From Idiomarina loihiensis (lineage in GTDB: Bacteria > Pseudomonadota > Gammaproteobacteria > Enterobacterales > Alteromonadaceae): 64,000 nucleotides of DNA. The DNA is taken from the NCBI RefSeq assembly GCF_024584785.1, contig NZ_CP074112.1, positions 930,001 through 994,000 of the forward strand, written 5' to 3'. The notes under the pieces were generated by a model. That model saw nothing but the letters and a program-made list of their open reading frames with translations, was not told the DNA's origin and searched no databases. Made by a program: the position numbers and the translations under genes. Below, piece after piece: positions 44,701 through 52,476 of this stretch (position 1 is the stretch's first letter; each line of letters opens with the position of its first letter).

Positions 44701-47454
44701 GACTGCATCAATGATGCCAGGGTAAGATTGAGAGCCGCCACCATCGAAATAGACAATGACTGTACCGCTCCAGCCGGTTCCAGCTAAGCGCTCAACCTCA
44801 ACGCGCAATACTGGATTCTCTGCTGCATCATAGAAAAGGCGCGTATTCTCAATGTCGCCGTGGGTCAGCTCAATGGCGTTATTCACTGGCGCAATGGTGC
44901 CTGTGACTGCTTCCCAATGTTGCGTCGAGTCAAAGAAGTTAAACGCGTGCGCAGGCTGCAATGCACTAATGGAGCTTGCGACAATAGCTGTCGCACGAGC
45001 CTCAATCAGACCAGGTAATAACGTCAGTTCGCTCGATAAATTCTCAACAGCGCCCTCATTCAGTGAAATGCGCTCAACGGCCGCATTGATTGAGCCGTCA
45101 ATGCCATCCATTCGCAATACCGCTTGCGTAAATGCGCTGTCGGTATAGCTGTACGCGAGATTAGTGATTTCGCCCGTCTCTGGGTTGACCTCAACCACGG
45201 CGCCAATCAGGCGTTCGCCACTGCGTTGCCGACGCTCCATTTCGAGGCGCGCGGCTGACTGGTTCGCGATGGCCAACATGGCCTGCATGTCGCTCGCTGT
45301 GCGGTCAATACCCTCGGCGTTGAGCATGTAGCCAATGTTGCGCGTTGACGCCACTAGCTCATCAATGCTTTCTTCGGTGCTATCGATACGGCCCGCTTCT
45401 TCATCAATGCGCTGATCAATGCCGGTCAGCGTGTCATTGATGCCCTGGATGACTTGAGATTCAGGCAGGAGTGGGTCGATTTGCTCCGGCACTTTCGTTG
45501 TGGTGAATGTTTGTGACACCCAAGCAGACTGGCCAAGCGGGTTGATTGTGCGAGCATAAAACGTGTACTGGGTTTCTGGTACCAGACCAGGTTGCGATAT
45601 GGACGCGCCCCGCCCGATGACATTGGTCGTATCACCAAAAGCGAACTCGAACATGGTGCCAAGACCGATGCCGGCAAGCACGGGTTTACAGGTCGCTTCC
45701 CAGTTGCCGGCAGTGATCAACAATTGGGTTGGTGCAGACGGCTGATTTAACGTGATGGATACCGTTGCTGGCGCGCTTAAACGCTCAAAACGGTTCTTTG
45801 CGTATATCTCAATGGAGTACTGCCCTGCATCAAGTCCGTTGATATCTTGGCGCATCTGCACGCTTGAGCTCGCCACACTCGAGTATTCAACCACAGTGGC
45901 GCTATCTTTGACCAATCGTATGATGTATTCGCTCACTGCGCGCGGCACAGGGTGCGACCATTCCACGAAGCCTTGACGGTGCACGCTCACCGCATCAAGT
46001 GTAAAAGCAACCGATTCTGGCGGCTCCGGCACGTTAAAATCGGGCAAGTTTGTGTTTGGTGTGATATCACCCTCGTTGGGCACCGTGCTATCTGAATAGA
46101 GTAGTGGCGATTCTTCTTCAAGCAGTAAGTTCGTTATTTTCTTGCGGCGGTCAAAATCCCATTCAGCAACGATAAACTCTTTATCAATACCCTCATTTGG
46201 CAAGCTGATGCGCACCGTTTTGCCCGCAAGCGCTGACAACCCTTTACCCTTACACGGAAACTCAATGCGCATACCTGCGCGGTTACGCTCCATGTGGTAC
46301 TTCATGAGGCGCTGCGCCATAGTGCTTGAGTTAGTAAAGCTCAGCTGCAGGTCATCTTCGAGCTCCATGCCGTCTGATGCAATGTAACCAGCATTCTTGT
46401 GCACTGGCGCATCGGTCGGTTGATATCCCTTTTTAGGGTCAACAAAGCTAGCGCGCACTAAGTTGACGCGGTCCCGCAACTCACGGTGTGGTGAGATTTT
46501 AATAATGTCAGCGGCATCATTCTCGGTCAGCGTGAGCGTGGCCAGACCGTGGTAGCTCGCTGTCTGCAAATAGATTTTACCGCCGCGTCGATACGGCTTG
46601 CCGCCGCACGACATGAGTAATCGCTGCAGTACGCTTGGTGGGCTTTCGTCATACATCCATGTGCCGTTGGCGGTGAAGCGTCTCTCGTAATGTGAGGCGC
46701 CGCCTGCGTCTTGGTATTCGACCTCTTCGTCACAGATGTTTGCCTGCTCAACAATGTGAGCCAAGTCGAATTTGTTCAGTGACAGCTTTTGAAAGCCTTT
46801 GAAGCGCACATAATCAAGCGCGCACAGAATGCTGTTGTTACTCCATTCCCACGTCAATGGGTCATCAGCTCGATGTGGGCCATCACCGCCAACTGTGGTG
46901 TCTTTGCGTGGGTCGTAAACCTTGGCGCCTTTCACCTTGAATGTGACGTTTTGCAGGCCACCAGACATGGCGTCAGGGTCAATCGGGATATAAACAACCG
47001 CATAGGCCACACCATGCCCAATATGGTCATCGGTCCACCCTTCGCAATGAGATTTGGCATGCGCTGATGCAACAGTTTGCGTGCCATCATAGATATGAGC
47101 AACGCAGCCAGAATGCGGTGGGTTCCCGTTGATTTCATAAAGCGAGGCCGACTCAATATTGTGGCCCGCCAGTGTAATGACGCACACGTGCACGTCTTTA
47201 TCACCCTGCTTCGTGCGTCCATAGCCTACCAATGAACCAGAAACAACCTGCTCACCGTAAACACCACGCCTTGGCTGCAGCGGTTGCGTTGTCATCGTTT
47301 GAGCTGCAGTTATATTCTCTTCGACACTTGGCATTTCTGGCTTGATAGCGTTTTGCAAGGCGAGCACGCCAATGCCAACGATGATGCCGACTGTTACGCC
47401 ATATACCACACCTGCTGCAACACCAACGGCTACCGCCGCTATGACCATAGGCAT
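41770..47454 (-). CDS. J-like tail tip / host specificity protein
   Basis: An 1894-residue central tail-tip protein, the largest phage gene. It begins with a short hydrophobic stretch (VIAAVAVGVAAGVVYGVTVG), then the J-type N-terminal domains (TMTTQPLQPRRGVYGEQVVS; CALDYVRFKGFQKLSLNKFD). Fibronectin-III-like domains lie at about residues 490-670 (PPESVAFTLDAVSVHRQGFV; PSAPTQLLITAGNWEATCKP), followed by a long helical stalk (650-1250) and a DUF1983-like part (about 1260-1365). Four 54-55-residue repeats occupy 1372-1589, and a beta-rich C-terminus follows. Such proteins form the tail tip, contact the outer membrane and can be involved in genome delivery. It starts one base into the stop of the DUF6950 gene. 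Several opposite-strand frames inside it are shadows. Confidence 0.9.
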   Translation of the reverse strand: MPMVIAAVAVGVAAGVVYGVTVGIIVGIGVLALQNAIKPEMPSVEENITAAQTMTTQPLQPRRGVYGEQVVSGSLVGYGRTKQGDKDVHVCVITLAGHNIESASLYEINGNPPHSGCVAHIYDGTQTVASAHAKSHCEGWTDDHIGHGVAYAVVYIPIDPDAMSGGLQNVTFKVKGAKVYDPRKDTTVGGDGPHRADDPLTWEWSNNSILCALDYVRFKGFQKLSLNKFDLAHIVEQANICDEEVEYQDAGGASHYERRFTANGTWMYDESPPSVLQRLLMSCGGKPYRRGGKIYLQTASYHGLATLTLTENDAADIIKISPHRELRDRVNLVRASFVDPKKGYQPTDAPVHKNAGYIASDGMELEDDLQLSFTNSSTMAQRLMKYHMERNRAGMRIEFPCKGKGLSALAGKTVRISLPNEGIDKEFIVAEWDFDRRKKITNLLLEEESPLLYSDSTVPNEGDITPNTNLPDFNVPEPPESVAFTLDAVSVHRQGFVEWSHPVPRAVSEYIIRLVKDSATVVEYSSVASSSVQMRQDINGLDAGQYSIEIYAKNRFERLSAPATVSITLNQPSAPTQLLITAGNWEATCKPVLAGIGLGTMFEFAFGDTTNVIGRGASISQPGLVPETQYTFYARTINPLGQSAWVSQTFTTTKVPEQIDPLLPESQVIQGINDTLTGIDQRIDEEAGRIDSTEESIDELVASTRNIGYMLNAEGIDRTASDMQAMLAIANQSAARLEMERRQRSGERLIGAVVEVNPETGEITNLAYSYTDSAFTQAVLRMDGIDGSINAAVERISLNEGAVENLSSELTLLPGLIEARATAIVASSISALQPAHAFNFFDSTQHWEAVTGTIAPVNNAIELTHGDIENTRLFYDAAENPVLRVEVERLAGTGWSGTVIVYFDGGGSQSYPGIIDAVEAGELVVRNVDFRGLETYAGMINGMRIELGASAADEFRVKSLTIGKPDAAMQQLEQVEYRVNDAFIAIDGLEAQINLRVTSEHYNENTVTFGNVEQTLDAIESYAQIKATYTTLTEDGTIAKANAAAVFIDGQTGTITQIVQTINNRVDDVEGQAQDAAQTANQAMSEVDTANGRIRNQVISTTQNAIADAENAVAAVLEAYQGFLQGQELANTRISLASARRDLQAQSTELSAFANETLKLLAVTAQEAEALEARVDQAFTAISNAEAALTQARISLQSQILGAGTDATRKATANALDLLNARIGYCELNDSPTGHETREACEDAGGTWITAPLAEALRNVQVQTEDGSYARVSQLAQAFVDDDGQLTAIGSMLTDNAGRISGMLNRNTGLESSLDFIAGQTRIGDVDSEGAFIPLFWLDAAAGVLAIKARLILGDGHQVNTLDDIRGQDGNSVAVIYAMDSSGTDQSFIQGSRKFVNYYEYTSTAPTLPVTADFVRFIGEDGQPAQSIWPIYADTETGANQSFNPSGKTWVTFYESVNQPTLPVTATFVKHVGDNGNNGVSVLVVYADDAAGNNQSLTAGTRKFINYYEYTGAVPTLPISATFVQFIGNDGSPGQSIWPIYATDSSGSNQSFDATGKTWVTFYESQTQPTLPVTGIFVKHVGTDGTNGLPGAGMYGQTYSSISWVTATANSRFTTLVGRAPVPLDIFVQTRTDGTDSQARQYNGSNWVAPAIMLHGSLIATDTIAGDKLIAGTSLNAPVIMSGQIQMVGASHMKITTATPFGPNDLIEWYGPKNTYTYNSSNGTVKFDGLTKANAITYLSATGQAYFGGSITAGTLKNAVQSSQLGNTDVTVGPFGSNGGIIEIKCSLSASRSTGLTSGLCPNPAPPNPSATLKLYRATSGGEILVATQAVSGSYRCIQEGPEKIESWSLNGSFTYTDNLQTTSSRTYRLEVTNNTTPLLPNGNQRLSLITEEA
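42688..43341 (-). repeat. four-fold tandem repeat inside the tail tip gene (2 x 327 bp)
   Basis: Codons 1372-1480 and 1481-1589 are two copies of a 109-residue unit. Each unit is itself two related halves of 55 and 54 residues. Half A reads like YAxDxxGxxQS...RKFxNYYEY...PTLPxxAxFVxFIG; half B like SIWPIYAxxxxGxNQSF...GKTWVTFYES...PTLPVTxxFVKHVG. Each half closes with a short Gly-Asn/Asp-rich turn. The DNA is visibly richer in A+T than the flanking parts of the gene, mostly in the first copy (about 43,080-43,340). Confidence 0.9.
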
Positions 47455-47858
47455 TATTTAGTACTCCATGCTTTCACAATCCACGATGGCGGCGCTTGAA
47501 CAAGGCCGTTCTCACCGACCACCCAAGCAGCGTTAAAATGAACGCCTGCGGTTAGCTGGCCTTCGTAGTCAATCAATAGGATGTCACCACGCTCAGGCAG
47601 CTTGGTCGCTTTGGGCTCACCTAGCTTGGCGCTAAGCACATCATCAACGCTTTCATAGCCAAGGCGTTTAAGCGCTCGATAAGCACCAAGCTCAGTTTTG
47701 TAGCGACCACGAAACTCGCTCGCCAAATCTTTATCACAAAGCGCTATATAGGCATCTGCTGCAAATAAACAGCAATCGTGCTTACCCCACTCGAACGGCA
47801 TGAGACGCCGCTCTTGTAGTAAGCCAATTAAGCGTGTTGACCAGTCACGTACTCGCAT
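47454..47858 (-). CDS. DUF6950/NlpC-P60-like tail assembly protein
   Basis: A 134-residue protein. The segment MPFEWGKHDCCLFAADAYIA has the Cys-in-helix layout of NlpC/P60-type peptidases, and GVHFNAAWVVGENGLVQAPP carries the His region, so a papain-like fold is likely. This size and position (just before the J-like gene) is shared by DUF6950 phage proteins and by the C-terminal half of lambda gpK. It may open the peptidoglycan or help tail tip assembly. Its start overlaps the preceding stop by one base and its own stop overlaps the J start. Confidence 0.75.
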   Translation of the reverse strand: MRVRDWSTRLIGLLQERRLMPFEWGKHDCCLFAADAYIALCDKDLASEFRGRYKTELGAYRALKRLGYESVDDVLSAKLGEPKATKLPERGDILLIDYEGQLTAGVHFNAAWVVGENGLVQAPPSWIVKAWSTK

Positions 47859-48481
47859 TACTTCATTTTCCTCGCATCAGGTGGGTGCTTTGAGCCACCG
47901 CCGCTACCACCGCCGCCAACTTTATTGCCAGGCACTTCGCTATCAATGCCTTTAGCGATGATTTCGACTTGGTTAAAAAACTTATCGCCTGGGTGTAGGG
48001 ATTGCTGCGCTTCATCCGTCATTCGGGCGTTCTGAACTGGTTGGCTCCATCGTTCCCACCAGTCCGACAAGCGCAAGTTCACGGTGAATGGCTTGCCCTT
48101 CATGACGTGGGCGTTAGCGATGAGGCCATCAAATAGGAGCGCTCCGCCGGCAATGCGTCGGTCTTCGTCAAGGGCTACTAGGTGAATGCGCGCATCACCG
48201 CCTATTGGGTCCTCGTGAACCACATCTGCAAACAAAGTGATGTCATCAATGCGCATGGTTAAATCGAGCGTATTCGCACCGCGTGAGGCGTTTTCTTTGA
48301 AGCGACCGATTTGCGCAAGCTCACCAATACCCTTGTAGGTTTGACCGTTGTAAATTCTGTCGCCCACGCCCGTATGGGCACGCACCCACCCGCTTGGAAA
48401 TTCCAGCTCACCGAATAGCAACAAGCGCTTTTCTGGTGTGGTTTCAATTAACTCACTGATGCTTGGGTCTTCAAATCTCAT
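47858..48481 (-). CDS. DUF2163-like tail tip (hub-type) protein
   Basis: A 207-residue protein with a beta-rich N-terminal domain (RLLLFGELEFPSGWVRAHTG; IYNGQTYKGIGELAQIGRFK) and ADVVHEDPIGGDARIHLVAL, a pattern of DUF2163/hub-like siphovirus tail proteins. The end is a Gly-rich tail (VGGGGSGGGSKHPPDARKMK). I expect it at the distal tail between the Dit-like protein and the J-like tip. The start overlaps the upstream gene by four bases. The family name is tentative; the position in the tail module is firm. Confidence 0.7.
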   Translation of the reverse strand: MRFEDPSISELIETTPEKRLLLFGELEFPSGWVRAHTGVGDRIYNGQTYKGIGELAQIGRFKENASRGANTLDLTMRIDDITLFADVVHEDPIGGDARIHLVALDEDRRIAGGALLFDGLIANAHVMKGKPFTVNLRLSDWWERWSQPVQNARMTDEAQQSLHPGDKFFNQVEIIAKGIDSEVPGNKVGGGGSGGGSKHPPDARKMK

Positions 48482-49083
48482 ACGTTCAAGGCCTCAATGA
48501 ATTCAAGCTGAATGCCGCGCACAATCTTCTTGTTACCTGCCCAGGTTGGCAGGCTGTTTGGGTTCTCAATGCGAAAAGCGCCGCGCGGGTTCGTTGTGAT
48601 AAGTGGCTCACCAAAATCAATGGGTTTTCTGATTTCTGGTTGCACGCGCAAGGTTGCGCGGCCAGTTGCGTCCGCGGTGGCATCCTCGGTGAGCTTTAAG
48701 AGTTGATTGCCGATTTGAAAGCGGTCACCGGCCTTAGCGAATAGTGCGTTAACCGGTGCGCCATTGATGGGCAATGCGTTGCCGTAAGCGTTATCCTGGT
48801 CGCACGCAAGACTGGATGAGTTGAGTAGCGCGTTTTCGTGCGCGGTGTCACGGATCATGGTGACGCCAACATGGCCGCGCAGTGATGCTAAGTAAGCATC
48901 AAGAACGCGAAACTCTTCGCGCGTGAGAAAGTTAAAGGCTAGCGTACAGCGCCACTTATCGCCGGGCTCCTCCCACACTTCTTCAACCTTGTTATAAGGC
49001 GAAAATAGCAGCTCGGTCGCAGTCATTATTTGGAAGCCGGAACGAGACACCGGCAATTCAGGAAACTGGGTAATCATTGGCAT
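48478..49083 (-). CDS. distal tail (Dit-like) protein
   Basis: A 201-residue protein (MPMITQFPELPVSRSGFQIM) coded directly after the tape measure gene. The region EEPGDKWRCTLAFNFLTREE followed by a beta-rich C-terminal half (GNQLLKLTEDATADATGRAT; WAGNKKIVRGIQLEFIEALN) resembles distal tail proteins of B3/D3112-like siphoviruses. It probably caps the tail tube and anchors the hub. No enzyme motif is visible. The gap of 69 bases to the tape measure contains one copy of the 18-bp repeat. Confidence 0.65.
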   Translation of the reverse strand: MPMITQFPELPVSRSGFQIMTATELLFSPYNKVEEVWEEPGDKWRCTLAFNFLTREEFRVLDAYLASLRGHVGVTMIRDTAHENALLNSSSLACDQDNAYGNALPINGAPVNALFAKAGDRFQIGNQLLKLTEDATADATGRATLRVQPEIRKPIDFGEPLITTNPRGAFRIENPNSLPTWAGNKKIVRGIQLEFIEALNV

Positions 49084-49129
49084 CCCTCAACATCATGTAT
49101 GGGGATTGTGTATGGCACGGGCAGAATCA

Positions 49130-49147
49130 ACCACCCGTGTTTTTTCC
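49130..49147. repeat. 18-bp intergenic phage repeat, copy 1
   Basis: On the minus strand this reads GGAAAAAACACGGGTGGT and begins five bases past the tape-measure stop codon. An identical 18-mer lies at 57802-57819, six bases past the stop of the MuF gene. At this copy CACGGG can pair with CCCGTG 12 bases further on, giving a 6-bp stem. Confidence 0.9.
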
Positions 49148-49152
49148 GATGC

Positions 49153-51774
49153 TTACCCGCCCTTCGCTCTTAAGGTCTGGTAAATCCGACCGCCAGATGA
49201 GAAGTCATCAATCAATTCGGCTTTAAAGCGCTCATTTGCGGCAGTTACAGCTTGCTCGACTTCCTCACGATTGCCGCCGGCTCCGCCCTCGAATTTGAAC
49301 TCATTGAATATCTCAATCCTTGTTCCGCCACTGCCACCTGAGGCAACACTGCTTCCCTGTTGATTTTGTCGTTTAATGTGATCAACTAGGAATTCAAAAT
49401 TCTCTCGTTGCGCTGGGTTCAAAACCATCTCGTCTTTGCGCAGCATCCATGTGCCTTCATGGCTCTCAGGAACACGGCCAATGCCATCGTGCGCCATACC
49501 AGCAAGTGATAAACCTTGCGCTGCTGTCATAGTCGCTGTCATGCCGGCGATTGCTCCAGCTGAGTTACCACCCATTGTAGCCAGTGATACCATGGCTGCA
49601 GCTGGTGTCCACACAGACGCAAGTGTTACCGCGGTGGTTGTCCCTGCAGCTATGTTTGCTGCAGCTGTGGTTGCTGCGGCTGACTGTTCGATGCCAGCAA
49701 GCAATAGGCGTTTTACGCCAATCTCAACAAGACCTGAAATGACTGTTTTCAGAACGCTTCTTGCGAGATTCTGCATCACCTCACCAAAATTCTGCCCCTC
49801 CATTATCGAGGTGGCAACAGCATCACCGATGCCGGCAGCGAACCGATCAAAGGTTTCTGACCACATTGCATCAATCTGAGCGGTCATATCGCCATTGATT
49901 TGAGCCATTGCCTCGGTGTGGCGTTGCATCTCAAGCTCTTTAAGTGCGTTAAGCCGTGCTAGCTTTTCAACCTCAGATTCGCCAGGCATGGTTTCGGCCA
50001 AGCTTGGGTCTTGAATCGCTTGGTCGATGTGGCTCATGTTTGTGCGGTGTTGCCACATTTCAGATTGCTGTGGCATTAGTTGGTTGCTAAGCGAGCCGAT
50101 ATTACTGGTCACAGCTTGACGCTGGCGCTCTACATTAAGCTCATCTTCTTTGGCCTGGCGCAACTCACGAATGCGCGCAATTAGCCGATCGAGCGAAGCG
50201 ATTTGGTCTTCGGTTAGGTTGGTGCCCGCTTCCTGCAGTATCTGGTACCGCTCCCAACTGTCCTCAGAAAGTGAAAGTTCAACCATCTGCATGGCGAGCT
50301 TATCAGTAACCTTTGCGAACTGCTTGGCAGCCTTGTCGGATGCATCGCCTGCGTTAGATACACCCTTAGCGGCTTCATCTGCGTTTTGTGCAGCCTTAAG
50401 TAATAGGCCGCCGATTTCCTCTAGCAACAACTCGAATCCGCGCTGTTCTTTCTGGGTTTCTTTGTACTCGGTTTTTAGGCCATCAAGACGGTCTTTTAGT
50501 GCGCTGTATTGGCTTGAGTTCATTTGCACGAACGGGTCCGCAAGTTGCTCCTCGAGCTTTTCGATTTCATCTCGATATTTGGCTATTTTACTGCTCGCCT
50601 CGACCCACTTCATTTGGAGTGAGTTTTCTTTATGCTCAAGTTCAGCAAGGGTTAAGCCCTCGAAGCTATCCCGAAGCTTCTCAAGCTCTGACTGCAGTGA
50701 TTTGGCGCGTTTTTCGGCCTTATCACCGGCATCATCAGCAAAAATAAATAACGCACTGGCAGCTAGGGCGACAACGCCAATGGGACCACCAAGTAAACCC
50801 ATGGCAAATGAAGCGCCGCGAGCGGCCGCGCCAACAGCGACCAAGCGATGCGCTGTCATTCGGGTTATACCATTCATGGCCGCATAGCGAGCAATAACAC
50901 GAGTCTGTGCAGCCTGATGAATCAAAAAGGCCTGTGTTGTGGCAGCAACAGAACCAAGCATTCGTGCACCAAATACTGACGCAATCAGCAACCCAACATC
51001 AACAATGGTTTCACCATCTTCTTGGATCACCTCTGTCAGGTATCCCAAAGCTTCGGTGCCGGCTTGGATGCTTGCCTTCATCGCATCGCCGATACCGCCT
51101 TCGTTGATTGTTTGTAGCGTTTCAATCCATTGGTTATTCATGCGGTTAAGAGCGGCTTCTACTTGGTCTGCTTGCTCGTCTACGATGCCGGCAAATTGAT
51201 TCTCACCAAGACCAATCAAATAGTCTTGGATAGCGCTGGCGCTATTGGCAACCTCGGTGGTAATCCCTTGGAAGGTAAACTTAATGGTTTCGCCTTCATT
51301 ACGGGCTTTAATACCAAAGTCTTTCAGCCGTTCAAACTCGGCAACGGATGCGTCGGCAACAGCTTCGATAAACTGCTCTAAGCTTTTACCCATCGCGCGA
51401 GACGTGTTCATGTACGACAGCAGTGCTTCCTCAGATGGCTTCAGGCCAAGGTTGCTTAAGCGAGTGAAACCAAGAACCAGTTCATCTATTCTGGTACCCG
51501 TCTCATCGGCCATCTGGTTGAGTTCACCCATTTTAACGCGGGCTTCTTCAGTGCCACCGGCAGCAACGCGCATCTGCGCGCCCCACCGGTCAATCATCTT
51601 TTGGTTTTCAAGAAGCGCACGAGCTGATGTGGCTGCGGCATAAGCTGAACCGATGATTGCCGTCGCGCGCTTTGCAGTATCCTTGAGTCGCTCGATATCC
51701 GAGACGCTTTGGTTGGTGGCTTGTTTTAGCTTCTGATTCTTACCATCAAAGATGACGGATAACTTCAAGGCCAT
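49153..51774 (-). CDS. tail tape measure protein
   Basis: An 873-residue protein. The N-terminal coiled part begins MALKLSVIFDGKNQKLKQAT and contains the typical DETGTRIDELVLGFTRLSNL segment. A hydrophobic stretch (FAMGLLGGPIGVVALAASAL, about residue 325) precedes a long coiled coil (about 350-480 and 500-620). The C-terminal part has further hydrophobic Ala-rich runs and MLRKDEMVLNPAQRENFEFL, a common tape-measure ending. It sets tail length; at about 1.5 angstrom per residue, this length implies a tail near 130 nm (inference from the known ruler rule). It follows the G/GT chaperone genes as in siphoviruses. Confidence 0.92.
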   Translation of the reverse strand: MALKLSVIFDGKNQKLKQATNQSVSDIERLKDTAKRATAIIGSAYAAATSARALLENQKMIDRWGAQMRVAAGGTEEARVKMGELNQMADETGTRIDELVLGFTRLSNLGLKPSEEALLSYMNTSRAMGKSLEQFIEAVADASVAEFERLKDFGIKARNEGETIKFTFQGITTEVANSASAIQDYLIGLGENQFAGIVDEQADQVEAALNRMNNQWIETLQTINEGGIGDAMKASIQAGTEALGYLTEVIQEDGETIVDVGLLIASVFGARMLGSVAATTQAFLIHQAAQTRVIARYAAMNGITRMTAHRLVAVGAAARGASFAMGLLGGPIGVVALAASALFIFADDAGDKAEKRAKSLQSELEKLRDSFEGLTLAELEHKENSLQMKWVEASSKIAKYRDEIEKLEEQLADPFVQMNSSQYSALKDRLDGLKTEYKETQKEQRGFELLLEEIGGLLLKAAQNADEAAKGVSNAGDASDKAAKQFAKVTDKLAMQMVELSLSEDSWERYQILQEAGTNLTEDQIASLDRLIARIRELRQAKEDELNVERQRQAVTSNIGSLSNQLMPQQSEMWQHRTNMSHIDQAIQDPSLAETMPGESEVEKLARLNALKELEMQRHTEAMAQINGDMTAQIDAMWSETFDRFAAGIGDAVATSIMEGQNFGEVMQNLARSVLKTVISGLVEIGVKRLLLAGIEQSAAATTAAANIAAGTTTAVTLASVWTPAAAMVSLATMGGNSAGAIAGMTATMTAAQGLSLAGMAHDGIGRVPESHEGTWMLRKDEMVLNPAQRENFEFLVDHIKRQNQQGSSVASGGSGGTRIEIFNEFKFEGGAGGNREEVEQAVTAANERFKAELIDDFSSGGRIYQTLRAKGG

Positions 51775-51775
51775 G

Positions 51776-52144
51776 TTATTTGCTCTCCATTCGAGCGTTT
51801 AGCTCGCGAACTGCAAAGCGCATGAGTTTGCGCAGCTTGTCGTATTGTTCTGGCGTGTATTGGCGGCCGCTCATTTCAGCATCGGCTTTTACGCCTACTA
51901 AATTAGCCCCGACACAAACGCCCTGGGTGTAGTTGAATTGGTCACTGACTTCGAGAAACCACTTCAAGGCCTCCCAGTTCTCATCAAGAACAAAGAAGTC
52001 CTCGTTGAGGTCTTTGCGCCCCTTTAGAGCTGCAGCGATATCTTCATCACTCGCCCCAAAGATGCGCATCTCATCAGCCAGTTGCTGGCGCTCTTGGCTA
52101 TCTTCGGCTGGCCCGTGCACCCAATACCGGGCAGCCTCTTCTAG
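51776..52144 (-). CDS. tail assembly chaperone extension (GT-type, DUF1799), expressed by -1 frameshift
   Basis: This 122-codon frame has no ribosome site. It continues in the -1 frame from the upstream chaperone gene at a slippery heptamer: LEEAARYWVHGPAEDSQERQ and then LNEDFFVLDENWEALKWFLE. The 'AARYW' start and the 'W-A---F---' segment are DUF1799 hallmarks. In lambda-like tails the G and GT proteins bind the tape measure and recruit tail tube protein; the GT form arises by -1 frameshifting. Here the fusion would be 229 residues. An internal ATG/GTG near 52120 gives a 114-residue frame, but it would cut off the conserved AARYW part. Confidence 0.85.
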   Translation of the reverse strand, partial: LEEAARYWVHGPAEDSQERQQLADEMRIFGASDEDIAAALKGRKDLNEDFFVLDENWEALKWFLEVSDQFNYTQGVCVGANLVGVKADAEMSGRQYTPEQYDKLRKLMRFAVRELNARMESK

Positions 52145-52464
52145 TTTTTTGCTGTGAACCCAACGTGCAGGTCGGTGTAAGCACGCATGATTGCGGTGCG
52201 CACGAACACGTATTCACATAATTGGCGCAGCGTATCTTTGCTGAACGGCACTTCGTTGCCGTCATCGTTCTGCACTTCAGACCAACCGGTGACAATCTTC
52301 TGAATGACCTCAACATCGTCCTTTTTGCTCTCAATTAGCTTCTGATACTCGCTGTGCTTGAGTATCAAAAACTGAGCTTTGAACGATGTTTCGCCGTCCA
52401 CTGGGTGGTGCACTTTGACGGTCGCTTCGGCGGTCATTGGACCTGTTTGCAACTTGAATCCCAT
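52141..52464 (-). CDS. tail assembly chaperone (G-type)
   Basis: A 107-residue protein, MGFKLQTGPMTAEATVKVHH, with an N-terminal beta part and a helical C-terminus (FSKDTLRQLCEYVFVRTAIM) ending HVGFTAKN. It takes the position and size of lambda gpG between the tail tube and tape measure genes. The last sense codons GCA AAA AAC before TAG make the -1 slippery site that adds the DUF1799 extension. It is expected to bind the tape measure in the cytoplasm during tail assembly and then leave. Confidence 0.85.
   Translation of the reverse strand: MGFKLQTGPMTAEATVKVHHPVDGETSFKAQFLILKHSEYQKLIESKKDDVEVIQKIVTGWSEVQNDDGNEVPFSKDTLRQLCEYVFVRTAIMRAYTDLHVGFTAKN
52144..52150 (-). promoter_or_regulatory. programmed -1 frameshift heptamer A AAA AAC
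   Basis: On the minus strand the zero-frame codons are GCA AAA AAC TAG. The heptamer A AAA AAC is in the X XXY YYZ phase and sits directly before the stop codon. Slippage moves reading into the DUF1799 frame (CTA GAA GAG GCT GCC CGG TAT TGG). Presence, phase and product all fit the conserved tail-chaperone frameshift of long-tailed phages. Confidence 0.88.
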
Positions 52465-52476
52465 CGGTACCGCTCC

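Noticed and set aside
44092-45148. Several 93-102-codon plus-strand frames inside the J-like gene
   Set aside because: They are shadows of a long GC-balanced coding frame, without start sites or recognisable products.
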